Shown here: positions 10,937-23,239 of the stretch, piece by piece | How the letters are laid out: every line of letters starts with the position of its first letter | How positions within the stretch are numbered: the stretch's first letter is position 1 | Assembly (NCBI GenBank): GCA_017590115.1 | Contig: JAGGNK010015447.1 | Location: 372,001 to 436,000 of the forward strand | Source of the DNA: Montifringilla adamsi | Lineage: Eukaryota; Chordata; Aves; Passeriformes; Passeridae | Direction of reading: 5' to 3' | Length of the DNA stretch: 64,000 nt | Position numbers and translations under genes: made by a program | Notes under the pieces: model-generated | Told to the model about the DNA's origin: nothing | The model's input: only the letters and a program-made list of their open reading frames with translations | Database searches by the model: none

Positions 10937-13900
10937 TTTCCCATTTATCTTTCACTTCCATATCTTCCCCTCTGTATCCTCCCTCTGTTTTTTCTCTCTG
11001 CCTCAAACAATAGGTGCCTAAAAAGTAAGGGTGTGCTTTCTGGATGTACTACTTGAATGGATTTTAAATATATGGATCTAAATACACCTCTATTCCTCAG
11101 CATCTTGAGTGTCTAATCATCTTGAGCACTGCTTCCAGTTAGGAGTAAATTCTAAGTTAACAAATTTAAAATTGGACAGTGCAAAAGGCTTCTTCCCTTC
11201 TCCCCATTGATCACAGCATCTTCAAAATTATTATCTGTTTCTCTCCTTAATAAAAACAGTTAAACAGGGGCATGTCACAGCCATAATGAATGGGGGGAAA
11301 GTGTATTTAATTATGTGCTGCTCAGGATAACCATGGCCACAGCTCCGCAAAAGACTATCCAGTTTTTAAAAAAACTCACAGTCTAATTAGCGTGACCAAA
11401 CCTCCTTTTTCTTAAAAAAAAATATGTACAAGCCTCAATGAGCATAAATTTTAGCAGACTGTCATGCACAAGAAAAGTCTTGAGTAATGTATATGAACAG
11501 ATGTAAAGAAATTTGAAGTTAGCATCTATATTTTAACAGATTTCAGTGGGACCACACTAGGCTCAGGGAAAAGAATTTGGAAGGGCACTATCCTAAAAGC
11601 CACATATGTGACATTTTCACTGTAATGGGACATTTTTATGCTCAGAAAAAGGGTTTTGTCCTTTGCTTATACGGCATGACAATGCCATGGTGGGAGACAC
11701 ACAGATATAAAGGATGGGGAAAATAAGTGCTTTTGTCTCTCCTCTTGGGGCATTTGCTTTGTGGCTTAATTGTAGAAAAAAAAAGTCCAGTAGAGAGAAG
11801 TATAAATTTAGTCTACCCTTGGGGAAACCACACCATTTCAATATTTGTTGGCAATATTTCGATATTGTAACAAGTAACAAATTCTTTGGGCGTGGTTTTG
11901 TAGACACTGAAATCAAAATCAAATATCCCAGTGACTTTTTGGTAGCAAAGTAGAGGTCCTTTACTTTTGCAGAGAGCCTTGTCCTACTTTAGGCTCTCTA
12001 AATACTTCAGAAATCCTTTCGGCTGCTAAAAATAAAAGGTGTTGTGACATTTGTTTACAAATCTGCACCCTTAAGGAAGATCTGGATTGACTTCTTGACT
12101 CAATGGGGGCAGCAGAATTCCACTAAATGGAAATGTTTTTGTCAGACTTTTAATTTAAAATGCTAATACTTTTGTTTTACATCTTAATGCTGCACTAACA
12201 CTGAATTAAAATGGAGTCCCAACAGTAATGTGCAATATCTGAATCAATACCACACAATTAGTGTCATGAAAATGAATATTAAATTATATAATAGTAGTGG
12301 GACTCACCAAAAAGAGGGGATTTTTAAGGGAATAAAGCCTTTGGTGTCCATTAACTCATGCCTGACGAACACTAAATTATGATCAAATATCTGGAAAATA
12401 CTTGTGAGAGCTTCACTAATGTCCACAAAATGTATCCTAATTAATGCTATTGTGATAAATTCTGAAAGAATTCATTTTGGCTCAGTACTTTTAATAGATA
12501 GTTACCCATAAATTTCATCTCTACAAACTCTGGCATTACCACAGTCCCAGTGATTAGTCCCACAAAGATGCTCTGGTGGACTGTGTCCAAACTCTTTATT
12601 CAAAGACTACCCATGACTGCTTTTTCTGTTTGACATATTTTAACTTTGGAGCTTTCTGCCATGACTGGGAATCAACATCCTGCCTCATTTTGTGGCTTCA
12701 TGGTCAGTGCAATGCCTCTGTCCACGTGACCTCCACAATGGACAGGCTGATGTGGATGTCACAACAGGAGGAGCACAAGAATGGATGTCATTTCGGTCAG
12801 TCCAATCTCATGTTATATAAATTCATTTGCTGGGCAAGAAAACTGCTTGGATTCAGATTCTATCAGACACCAGATATATGGATTTTTTGAGGTTGCTCCC
12901 TGCTCTCATGGAATCTCCCACATCTAACCCACTGTAGGTCATGTCAGGGCCTGGTCCCAATGCCTTCAATAAATCAGAAATCTGGTTTGTATTCTCTGAA
13001 AGTAAAATAACACATTTTCTGTCAAACTATTTCCCTGCAAAATTAGCCTCCCAAATAAGCAAAGTGTTCTTTAATATTTGAAACATGAAATATATCCCAG
13101 CAAATTATTACAGACATACTCAAGCACGGGCCAATTTACAAGGCATGGGAACAATATAAATTTAAATTAAACTCTTGTAAGTTCATGAAAATTGCAGATA
13201 TCTCTTTCAAGTTCTCCTCTTCCTTTTAGTTGGATATGCTCTCTGAACTAAATTTAATGTAAATGTTACTGATTTCACCGAAAACACATGTCCAGACATG
13301 ACAAGGTTTTTAGAGCATATGCTTTGCTGGATTTATGCCTGGATTAAATCCAGAGAAGCCCGGTGTGCTCTTCTAAGCAGGACTACATCCATACATGCTT
13401 ATATGATTTCGTAAGTCATAGCTTTTTTTGTTTGCATTGGTTAAAAACTTACTTTCCATTTAGCCTTTATATTTACTGATTTTAAAAGGATTTCCCAAAG
13501 TAACAAGTATAAACCAGGAGTCAGGGCAGTGTTACATGAAGTTGATTTTCTATGTAGCCGGTAGTCAAATGTACAAGAGAAAGTCAATTTACCTGTTTTT
13601 AATAGTTTGTGGTCACCATTTGTCTATACATTCCTTATGTCATCGATAAATTAAATCAGTAACATTAAAAAACACTTATTTACTTGGTTTTCCTAGAACT
13701 ACATAGAAATTGGATGCTACATTTTGATTTTCACGGGAAAAAAACTGCAGTGGGTCAGAGTCATCCCTATTGTGTGCCAGAGATTAATTTGGCCTCGTGA
13801 TAGATTTGGACAAAATAAAATATGCTTCTACTCTGAACACATGCTACATTAAATGGCAGCTTATACCAATCAGTCCCACATTCTGAGCAGAGTCAAAATT

Positions 13901-14187
13901 GCTGGCTTCAATGACAAAGTGATTTTTTTACTGCTTTTTTCCCAAAAGTACATGCTTGAGATTGTAACTGAAGAATGTGCTTCTGCATATGGTTGAATTC
14001 AAAATATTTAGATGGCAGTGCAAGCTTGCCTTGAGCATGTGTTAAAGTGCAGACCCTGAAAAAAAAGAGACTTGCCTGCACAAAATAGGGTGTGGTAGCC
14101 AACTTCTGCTCCATCCAATAATTTAGTAGGTCAGGAAGTAGATATATTTTCTGAAGGAAAATAAAAAGTATCTTCATGCAAGGTACT
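10937..14187. other. Long unique AT-rich stretch
   Basis: More than 3 kb with no recognised mobile element, one of the longer repeat-free stretches of the window. Stops are dense in all frames; the longest ORFs (101 and 104 codons) lack domain or splice features. Absence of recognised repeats may mean constraint or simply old, unrecognised insertions. Confidence 0.45.
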
Positions 14188-14207
14188 ACCACCACCACCA
14201 CCACCAC
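14188..14207. repeat. (ACC)n microsatellite
   Basis: About six ACC units. It encodes the run of valines in the minus-strand ORF 13908-14207. Confidence 0.95.
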
Positions 14208-14227
14208 TGTTTGTTTAGGGGGTTTTT

Positions 14228-14285
14228 GTTGTTGTTGTTGTTGTTGTTGTTGGTTGTTTTGGTTTTTTTGGTTTTTTTTTTTTTA
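14228..14285. repeat. (GTT)n microsatellite and T-rich tract
   Basis: About eight GTT units at 14228-14252 run into a T-rich tract with interspersed GG pairs to 14285. Together with the ACC repeat 20 bp upstream it makes a compound low-complexity region. Confidence 0.95.
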
Positions 14286-15814
14286 ATTTTATAGCTGACA
14301 CCCTTAATCAGTTCTTCTCTCTCCTTCTCCTCTGATATTGCAGTGCTTCTTTCTCATTATGTTAACATTGCTGTTAAAATTCTCTACACCTAAATTTTCT
14401 TCAAATCTTTCAGGGAACCCTAAGTAAAGAATCTGTAGTCCAAGCTAGGAATCATGCTTTTCTTTCAAGTAAAGATATCAGAAGGCCCTGACTTCCACAA
14501 AGGAAAACCATTTCTGTGTATTTACTTCAATGCTTGCTTGACCTTTCTTGTGCATCCACAGGTACACGTGTTCAAACACTCACACGAAAATCAAGCCCTG
14601 ATTTTGCTCTTTTGAAGCACCACTTTGGTTTGCTCATTCTCCTGTGAGTGCTTGGACTACAGATTCTTCCTACCCCACATAATGGACCTTTAACTACAAA
14701 CTCAAGGTACCTTTTGTCCACTCAGCTCTTCAGAGTTACTTCAGCACATGATCAAGTAAAGTGAGAAATTGAATTATCCTGTGTTGAAATCCATGTTGCA
14801 CAAAGTACAGTGGTCACAGGTGTCAAGTGAGCGACGTTTCAATCAGCCAAGACAGGTCTCTAGGAACTCCAGCCATCCCTTAGATTCTTCCCCTCATGGA
14901 ATTGGAGCTGCAGGTTGCAAGGAATGCTGTATTCCTGCCAGGCTTTATTTTCACAGAATCAACCGTTTAGGCTGTCAAAACATTAACAACTCCAAGATAT
15001 CACCTTTATCTCAGGTAATCCTCAAGCTGGTTATTAGAGACTGGAAGAATATCCTGGGGGAGTGTCACTTGAGATTTACTTGATTCTCACCTGTTTTCCA
15101 TGGAAAGTGATATTTATATTTCCATGGGCCAGGATGCTGGGCTTGGTGGACTTTCACCTTGGATGTGTACTGTTCTTGCATCCAAGTTGAACCTACAACC
15201 AAGCCATCCCTATTCAAGACACGGAGTTATGAATAAACAGTACAATAATTAATGTAAACTGCTATTTATTTCTTTGCTCTTATTAGATGAGCAAATCACT
15301 CAAAATCTGCCTGGGCTGGGAACTGAAGCTCCATGGGGCCAACTGTCCTTTGGAGCTGTCAATTCCAGCTGGAAGAGGAGAGGCAGGAACTGAGACAGGA
15401 TTAGTCCTACTGAATATCAGCTCTCTGAAAATTGGATGTCTGGCTCAAGCTGCTTACATGGGGCTCTGTCTCAAGCACCTTGGGTGAGTGATTCATCTCT
15501 CTCATCTGAAAGATTAAACTAAGTGAGGAGAGCTAAATGTGGGGGAAATAAATCTTGTTCTCAGTTTCACCCTCTCTTGTCTTTCCATCCTCTTAAGTTT
15601 TTTCACCCCACTGATTATATTCTAAACAACTGGATTATGATGTATAGCAAGTTTAATAAAGCTTATCAAATTAAAAGAAAAAAAAAAGGATTCTTAAAAC
15701 TATCTGAGGCTGCCAAGGGATAACAAAAAGATGTTTCACGTATTTTCTTCCCAGAGTCTGAAGGACACAGACAGTCAATGGAGACATTTTTGTTCCCATA
15801 AAAAAGGAAAAAAC
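14286..15814. other. Unique DNA, no feature seen
   Basis: AT-rich sequence with an A-run at about 15678-15688. No gene or mobile element recognised between the T-rich tract and the solo LTR. Confidence 0.5.
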
Positions 15815-15819
15815 CCAAC
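15815..15819. repeat. Target-site duplication, left copy (CCAAC)
   Basis: CCAAC directly precedes the LTR and is repeated exactly at 16235-16239 directly after it. A 5-bp duplication is typical of many endogenous retroviruses, including ERVL-type ones. Confidence 0.8.
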
Positions 15820-16234
15820 TGTCCCAGGGTGATGTTATGATGCTTGTATCCCCAATTCCCTGGACTGTTTTTTCCCTTCCCTTTTTTCGGAACCACTCAA
15901 ACCTGCTCCAGACTCGGACCTGGGAAGCACCAAGAGTTTGCCTCTTGTGGCTGCAGCAGCTATCCCCAGTGCCAGAGGGACCGACAACAGAGCGACCATG
16001 CCCAGGAAAGACTTTCTGAATTTGTCATCCTTTTCAGATTGGTGAAAGAGTGTTGTCATCTGGTATTGTTCATTTTGTGTGCTGGGGGTGTTTTGCCTAT
16101 TAAATAAACAGGTTCTTTCCACTTCTGTCTGAGGAATCCTTCCCTAACCGGTGGGGGGGAGGGGCCATGTGGGTTTGCTTTCTGGGTGACCCCCTTTTGG
16201 AGGTTTTCTCCCAAATTTGCCCTAATCCAGGACA
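15820..16234 (+). mobile_element. Solo LTR of an endogenous retrovirus (ERVL-like), with TSD
   Basis: A 415-bp element begins TGTCCCAGGG and ends AATCCAGGACA, so the ends form a short inverted repeat (TGTCC/GGACA) with canonical TG...CA termini. An AATAAA signal lies at 16103-16108 in 'ctattaaataaacaggtt', marking R/U5 on the plus strand; the ~130 bp after it would be U5. It is flanked by a perfect 5-bp direct repeat (CCAAC). No internal retroviral sequence is next to it, so it is a solo LTR. The start resembles a songbird LTR family as I recall it; the exact family name is not assigned. Intact ends and duplication suggest it is younger than the LTR at 1085. Confidence 0.88.
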
Positions 16235-16239
16235 CCAAC
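16235..16239. repeat. Target-site duplication, right copy (CCAAC)
   Basis: Exact match to 15815-15819 at the other end of the LTR. Confidence 0.8.
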
Positions 16240-17999
16240 CAATATTATTTTCAAGGGGTTTGTTTTGCTTTATTTTGTCCAGGTTAAGCCCAATCTTTTT
16301 CACTTCCGGTAAAGAAAAGTTTCCATTTTCTGTTGCAAACTTATTTCTACAAATACAAAACAAAAGCAAGGGTTAAGAATATGAATCACCAAGAGTTTTC
16401 AGGAGGAAAATTATCTGAAATTCCATTTTCTTCTGGTATTCAGAATTTTCTGTGTGCTTTCTTTTCAGTCTAGAAAGAAAAACTATTTTGAATAGTCAAA
16501 AAACCAGTGTTCTTTCACAACTGTTCTTGCTTTCAGTTTCTTCCAGAGGACTCTGCCTTGTTGTGAGTGAGTAAGAACTGTTTCCAGACCTGTCCATGAG
16601 TAAAGTCTACTAATTTTCTCGAGCCAAAAATGGGCTTTTATGTCTGGGCAATGACTTCTGGATCAGATTTTGTTATTTCAGAAAAAATGTCCCCTGATGC
16701 TGCTAGCAGCACTTGTAAGAGAGGATGCATGTCTGTATGGGATGCTTCCTGAGCCCAGGCCTTTGTCTTCATCTGTGCTATAATTTCATTTACGTATCAA
16801 TGGGGATGATATTTACATCGACCTCACAGAGGTGTTGCAAAGTTCACTTCATTAAAATTTGCCAAATGTCAGATCCTTGGAAGCAAAATGGGATGGAATT
16901 ATAAAGAAGTTATTTTTAGTATTTAGAAATTAATCTTTTAACCTGCTGGAACAGATGCTCTTTGCCTTTCTCTGTGCCCTCCAGGCTGCTTAACTCTGGT
17001 GATTCATGAGCAGAAATTAGCTGCAGACTTTGCCTGCAGACAGGGTAAGGATTGCATCAGACCCTGTGGAAATAAAAATATGTTCTCAAAGACCTGTTGG
17101 AGTCCTTTTTAATGTGAAGATTGTATTGGACAGCTTCATAGATGATTCTGCAGCTCTCAAACCCAAAATTGTTCCGTTGGAAAGGCCTTCTCTAGGAAAT
17201 GACAGCTGTTTAGGCCACTAAAATTTAGATTTGTGTTCTGAAATCTGCTGGTTTTCCATAATTTTCTCCCTGTTTGGAGTCAGTAATTGTCAAAATTGCA
17301 GTTTTCAAATTAAACAAGTTAAACTATAAGAATATAATTAAAAAGTAGTTAGGACCAGCAATGAAACAAAATTTAAGAGCCCTAAATAAATAAAAAGCAG
17401 CCATGGCCTGGAAACGAAAAACTAAGGCCAAAAAGGAGAGAGTGCTAAGGCTTAGAATATCTGGAATGGAAAAATGCATAAAGAGTAAATAGAGGAAGAT
17501 GATTTATTTAAGCTTCAGGGGTGTTTTTAATTAATTATATTTTAAGACTGCTTCATTTTAATTATCAGCATGAATGGTTCAGTGACTCAGTTCTACAGAC
17601 CTCAACAGCTACAGCTCAACAATGTGCAAAATCTAGTTCCTCCCACTACCTTTCCCTCTGATACTTGACCACTGCTGCTGCTATGTTTTAATTGAGACTG
17701 TGTGACCCAAAATGGGAATGTTAGGGAGAAAAATGCCTGAAAACACTCACGTTCCCTTTGCTTCACCATGAAAAATGCCACACCACCAGTGTGGCATTGG
17801 CCTCCCTGCAGAGAATAGCTCTACAGGGAAATCCTGTGGGCCTCCCTGCTTCAAGCTTCAAGCTTCCAGCTTTGGGAGAACCGGAGAACATGCCCAAGAG
17901 CTTGCCAGGATGATGGGATCTGAAATAACAGCACTGTGGCCTTGTCCATTTTTCACACTCTTTGCGTGAGCATGCACTGGCCTCAATCAGTGGCTTTGG
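16240..17999. other. Unique DNA, no feature seen
   Basis: AT-rich sequence after the solo LTR. A small tandem 'ttcaagc' motif lies near 17850-17870. Nothing gene-like was recognised. Confidence 0.5.
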
Positions 18000-18086
18000 A
18001 CTGACAGAAAGTAGGTTTAGATTGGATAGTAGAAAAGAAATCTTCCTTGTGAGGGTGGTGAGGCACTGGCACGGGTTTCTGGCAGA
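18000..18086 (+). mobile_element. CR1 LINE, 5' half of an interrupted copy
   Basis: Sense CR1: 'gtaggtttagattggatagt', 'gagggtggtgaggcactggc', 'acgggtttctggcaga'. It breaks off where CR1 normally continues into the block that reappears at 18369, so the two pieces are probably halves of one insertion. Confidence 0.8.
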
Positions 18087-18368
18087 CTGGAATGTTAATG
18101 GATAATGACTCAAAAAAATCTGCCACTGCGGAGGTGCTTAAGTGTTATTTTTATGCTTTTATGTTGCTGTGTTACTATAGATAATCATAACCAAAATGAC
18201 AACAAACCTGTTTCCCATTGCAAACAAGCTGTTTAAAAATAAATATTGAAAAAATATATGTATTTATAAATATGGTAATTTGTGTTGTTTCATTTAACCC
18301 GTCCCAAGATATTTATTAACAAGAACCTGGGATATCCTTGCCTTCAGAGGCACTTCATAACACTTGCA
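18087..18368. other. 282-bp AT-rich segment inside a CR1
   Basis: AT-rich sequence with no CR1 character lies between two CR1 pieces that join in consensus order. Nine-base near-identical words, cactggcac (18064-18072) and cacttgcac (18361-18369), lie close to the two edges and could be a target-site duplication, but the left one is 14 bp short of the break, so this is not secure. No known element was recognised in the segment. Confidence 0.45.
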
Positions 18369-18535
18369 CAGAGCAACTGTGGCTGCCCCATCCCTGGAAG
18401 CGTTCAAGGCTAGGTTGGATGGGGCTCTGAGCAAGGGATAAGGGAAGGTGTTCCTGCTCATGGCAGGGTTTGGGAATGAAATGGACTTTAAGGTCCCTTG
18501 CAAAGGCAAAGGCAAATCATTCTATAATTCCATGA
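18369..18535 (+). mobile_element. CR1 LINE, 3' half of an interrupted copy
   Basis: Sense CR1 3' region: 'ctgtggctgccccatccctg', 'gttggatggggctctgagc', 'cctgctcatggcagggtttg', 'ctttaaggtccctt', ending in a degraded tail of ATTCTATA/ATTCCATG units. It continues the piece at 18000-18086. Confidence 0.88.
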
Positions 18536-18666
18536 TCTAGACATGGGGTTATCTGATCCAGCCCATCACAGCTGCACAGACCCAGAAGTGGGAGCACTGT
18601 GCAAGGGATGAGTGAACCCCAAAGCTGGGACATGGCTGTGACACTGCCAGGGTCACTTCATAGTGC

Positions 18667-18696
18667 CTCTGTCTGGTGTCTCTGCACCAGACAGAG
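18667..18696. repeat. 12-bp perfect inverted repeat, 6-nt loop
   Basis: CTCTGTCTGGTG (18667-18678) and CACCAGACAGAG (18685-18696) are exact reverse complements around a 6-base loop. It lies between two CR1 copies. Function unknown. Confidence 0.9.
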
Positions 18697-18721
18697 TCAG
18701 CAACCTGCTCAGAGCTGACTT

Positions 18722-19110
18722 CACAGAATCACAGTCATTCAGGCTGGAAAGGGCCTCCCAGATAATTGAGTCCATCCTTTTACTGAGCATCTCTTTGTCA
18801 ACCAGACCAGAGCACTGAGTCATTTCTTGAAAACCTCCAGGGATGGGGACTCCATCACCTCCCTGGGCAGCCCGTTTTAGTGCTCAGCCACCCTCTCCAC
18901 GATAAAATTCTTCCTGATGTTGAATATCAACCTCTCCTGGTGCAGCCTGAGGCTGTTTCCTCTTGTCCTGTCCCTTGTTCCCTGGGAGAAGACCCTGACC
19001 CTACCAGGCTGCACCCTCCTGTCAAGGAGTTGTAGAGAGTGAAGAAGTCCCCCTCGAGCCCCCTTTTCTCCAGGCTGAGCCCCTCAACTCCCTCAGCTGT
19101 TCTTCACAGG
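18722..19110 (-). mobile_element. CR1 LINE 3' fragment, antisense
   Basis: A ~390-bp reverse-orientation CR1 with a near-complete 3' part: 'cacagaatcacagtcattca' (complement of the tail), 'ccagggatggggactccatc', 'attcttcctgatgttgaat', 'cttgttccctgggagaagac', 'ttttctccaggctgagcccc'. It is 5'-truncated at about 19110. The opposite orientation to the CR1 just left shows it is a separate insertion. Confidence 0.92.
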
Positions 19111-19670
19111 ATGGACTATCTTGGTGTATTCAGAGTGCAGAGCTTGAAGATGAACAGGGGTCCATGCAAACACCAACAGCTGCCGAGTTACCATGGAACA
19201 GGCATTTCAGGTACAAAGAGATAATGGAGACATGCTTCAGAGGAGTGAATCATCTCATTGGTGCTGCTAAAATGCTGCTAATAAAATGTGATGACAGCCT
19301 CAGCGTTAATAACATGTGCACTATCTCTGTGATCAGCACAATGTTTATTTTAAAGAACGGTGTTTATTCCTTCCATTGCCTGTCCTCGTCATTCAAGGCT
19401 GAACAAAAGATCTTTTGTGTAGCACAGAGCTGGGCTTAACCCTACAAAGAGCTAAGCATTCTTGCAGAAGTGGACTTAGTCACATGCTTAACTTTAAGCA
19501 TGTCAACAGCCCCACTGAAACTGGCAAGACTAATTATGTCCTCAGAGTTAAGCATGGGCTTAAGTGCACTTTTGGACCACAGCCAGAGTACTCAGCACCT
19601 TTGGAAGCCTGATCTGCCAGTGAGTAAATTTTGTTTTGGAAGAATTTATATTCAAAGAAAGCAAAATGAC

Positions 19671-19733
19671 AAAAAAAAATTTAAAAACCAAACAACCAAA
19701 AGAAAAAACCAACCAAATAAAAAAAACCTTGCA
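19671..19733. repeat. A-rich low-complexity tract
   Basis: About 60 bases of A-runs broken by CC, T and G, of the 'aaccaaccaaat' type. It could be a decayed poly(A) tail, but no recognisable retrocopy precedes it. Confidence 0.9.
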
Positions 19734-20264
19734 TCTTTCTGTAAGTATTATCAAATTGGATCCAGGCCAAAACTTTACCATTCCCACCAGCACATGCAGC
19801 TGTTCTCCGAGAAAAGGGTGTAATTCCAACCCCTGGATAAAAGTGTACATTTCAGTGCATTTGCCATAAGGAGAAGTTTGCCGTTTTTCACAGTTCAAGC
19901 AACTTTTCCTGGTTGGTGGTAGTTTCCTTGTCTCCAGTGAAAACTGCCTCAATTTCCTGTGGAATGTTTACAGGCAGAACAGGAAACAGTCTCATTTTAT
20001 TGCAACCCCAGAGTGTATTTCCCATTTCATCAAGCCCATGAAGAATATCTTCCAACACTGCAGGCTGAGCTGTGGCTTGGAGAACTCCAGGGGAGAGTTT
20101 TCAGGTATTGAAGGACCTTTAGTGAGACCTCAAGCATCTGAAAAGAGCACCTTGAGTCTCCAGAGAAGGGTGAGGCGAGATGAAGTGCCACGGCTGCACC
20201 TTCATCTCATTCCAGACCATTGCCACCATTGCCACGAGCCTGAGTAGAAGTCACTCTCTGCCCT

Positions 20265-20292
20265 CAGTAATCCACACAGTAATCCACACAGT
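20265..20292. repeat. 12-bp tandem repeat (2.3 copies)
   Basis: The unit CAGTAATCCACA occurs twice perfectly, followed by a partial CAGT. It looks like a recent slippage event. Confidence 0.9.
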
Positions 20293-21383
20293 GAAAGACA
20301 CCCCTGTGAAACTTTGATTCCTCACTTCTCATCTTGCCATCTCGTCTCGGATGAATCCAACCTGCAATTACTGCTCAGCTGTATTTATTTTTTTTTCACC
20401 TACATACTCGTTTTCTCCAGTGGACACCCCAAATTTCACCAGATTACTTAAATTCTTAGCTTCTCTCCTACTACTTAATGCTGCCAGTACCTATTCCCTT
20501 CCACCTCTGCAAGTGAATGCATCCCAGCAAACAATTTCTCATGGATGAAATAGAAGAGGAGAGGAAATGGAAGGGGGGAGGGAAGCAGGAAAGAGGCAAG
20601 TCCCTGAGCTTTGAGGATTGAGCTGTGCAGCCGCCAGTGCTTTTCTAGCAATGCCCTCTCAACTCGCCAGAACCTGTCAGTCTAGCCTTCCTATTATCAC
20701 TTCCACTTGAATTTCTGCTGGAATGTACTCATCTGTTGATTTCCTGTTTGTTATTTGGTGAGGTTCACAAGGAACAGCTCCAGTACCTGTCGTAACTCCT
20801 TTCATTTCTCCTCCTCCTCTCCTCTTTTCAAACCAGTCACCAAAGTACAGCTGCTCTGGCAAGGAGACCCTACACAGAGCTTGCAAGCAATGTTTGTTAA
20901 ACAGATCTTCAATTAGCACTAAGCTCCTCAGGTTTAGCTCTGGAAACACTCAACTTAGCAGCTGACCTTTAAGTTCAGTCACCTATCAACTGGACTCATT
21001 TTTAAACCCCAATTTTACCTAAACTCTTGGCACTGAAGGAGGGTTTTGCTTACTTCATCCACCTTTGCTAAATCACACAAGAGTGCATGAGGTGACATTT
21101 TCTGCTTTCTAAGAGGTCAAAAGATGATTTTGTTACAATATGTTCAGTTCTGGTTTTAATCCTTGCTGTCTTCAGGTTTAAGTGACTTCAGAATTTACCC
21201 CTATCCATCATCTATCCAAATCATTCCATTAGGCCCATCACAGTGGTACAGGAGAAATGAGGTCACTTTCCTAGAAGGAGAGCAACTGCTGACTTATTTG
21301 ATAAAAACCCAGAATCATCTGTAAGCACAGCAAGCTGCAGAATGGAGTGGGATGGTGTGAGTGCCTCCTTCTGCTTGTTGGAT

Positions 21384-21650
21384 ATTCCCAGAATCCCAGA
21401 ATGGGCCAGGCTGGGAGGGACAACAGTGGGGCAGCTGGTCCCACCTCCCTGCTCCAGCAGGGCTATCCCAGAGCACAGGGCCCAGGACTGTGCCCAGAGG
21501 GGTCTGGAATATCCCCAGTGAGGAGACTCCACAGCCTCTCTGGACAATCTGTTCAGGGCTCGGTTACTGTCCAGGAAAGTTCTGTCTCATGTCCAGGTGG
21601 AACCTCCTGGGATCAGTTCCTGCCCATTCTTCTGGTGCCTCTGCTCAGCA
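21384..21650 (-). mobile_element. CR1 LINE 3' fragment, GC-rich subfamily, antisense
   Basis: Starts with the complement of two tail units ('attcccagaatcccagaatg'), then 'ctccctgctccagcagggc', 'atatccccagtgaggagact', 'ctggacaatctgttcagggc' and 'gatcagttcctgcccattc'. It is the one copy of this subfamily in the window with a clear double 3' tail, so it fixes the orientation and 3' order of the other three. Confidence 0.9.
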
Positions 21651-23239
21651 CCACCAGCCTAGCTCCATCCTCTTGGTGATGCCTTAAGTTTTAGCTTTCA
21701 TATTCTCCAGATTCTGTTATTTCAGAATCTGCATTAGTGTGTAACTCTGAACATAAAAAGTGTTAGCAAGTTCTCTTCACAGCTGAATTAGACAAAACAA
21801 TCATTTTCCAACCTGAGAACCAAGGACACTGTTGCAGCTTCAGACCCAAAAAGTACAAGCAACAGCAAATTGAGGAGAGCAATCTGGGAGGATAGGACTT
21901 CATAACCTGAAGCTGCAATTGGGCAATTAATCCCAATATGTAAATGGACCAAAACATATAAAAGTGTGAAAATTCGTGACTTGGAGTCCATCTTGGGTGG
22001 GACCATGGCTGGGCTCTTGTAGCGCCCAAGGTGTATCCTTGGAAGGCCTTTTAATAAGTAACTATATTCCTTTAACACTGTCTAGCCTCTATTCTAGGTA
22101 GCCTCTCAAGGCATAATTGGTACCCACCCTTCTTCATTCCAAATATCAGTGACTGCTGGGTTTTTTCCCTCAGAAAATCTCTTGCTCGTTCATTGCTTTT
22201 ACACGATGAGACTAACAGGAAAATCTGAGGCTCCTGCTTGTATGACTGCATTCAAGTTTTTGGTGTGTTTTACTGTTGCTGTGTCCAAGCGCAGGTCCTC
22301 TTCAGTCCCATGGAATCATTTAAACATGGAGCACAAATTCAAGCAGTCTGGAAAAAGCAAGACTTCAGCAGTGTAAAATGTTACAGAATGTTGAGAGAAA
22401 AAGGCAAAAAAGTCAGGTAGCAAAGGCAAACTTGCTGTAACACAGCAGTTTTGAGATATTTACTTTAACAAATGATGGCTGGCAGACATTTTATTTTGTC
22501 ATTAGAAAATAAACACTGAAAATACTACAAGAGGCTACAAACTATTTAAGTTGCACAGATTCCTAGACACTCTAACACTGCTAATGCTGTTTCCTACAAA
22601 CTCTGAGATATTGATGGTTCTTCTATCCTGTTCAGCAATAGAAGTAATAATAACACTGTCAATTTTTAGTAATCTGCAAGAACAGCAGCAGCAATCTGCA
22701 AGTTTTTAAAGGAACAGGCATCTGAAAGCATGCTTCGTTGCAATGAATATTTCCTTCTAAGATTCTCCATGCTCACTTCCTCTGGGACCTCATGCTAAGC
22801 CAGGTAAAACTGTTGTAGTTCCTGTGGAGCAGATCCACATGGCATATGAATGTTGTGAGATATCTGAGACATCCAAAGCTTCTTTTTTTTTTAAAAAAAA
22901 AAAAAAAGGGAGTCGTCATTCTCACTGGAGGAATTTGAGACAGTTCTGAGGAAGTAGCACTTAATAACAGTGCAACATTTTCGCAGTGCGACATGAGCTC
23001 CATTTTTGCTGAGAAATTGCACAGTTTGGAAAACTATCAATGCAGTGAGAGACCATTTATCTTTTTGCATTCAGAAAATAGCACTTTTTGGCATGACAGA
23101 ACTGCTGTATCACAGGAATCTTCTTAAAGCAGAGGGGATCTTTTAACAGTTATAATGAGGAAAATCAATCTAATTCATTATGAAGGAGCAACAGTACTGG
23201 AGTCAAATATTTTAAGACTCTAAAGCAGAGTATATTCCA
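21651..23239. other. Unique DNA, no gene seen
   Basis: AT-rich sequence holding a T10A15 tract (22883-22907). No mobile element or exon-like segment recognised. Confidence 0.5.
22883..22907. repeat. T10/A15 self-complementary tract
   Basis: Ten T directly followed by fifteen A. It can fold on itself and is prone to length change. Confidence 0.95.

Larger units (their letters stand above)
19111..21383. other. Mostly unique DNA with minor repeats
   Basis: It contains an A-rich tract and a 12-bp tandem repeat (listed separately). The 130-codon minus-strand ORF at 19560-19952 crosses the A-rich tract and lacks protein features. Nothing else recognised. Confidence 0.5.
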
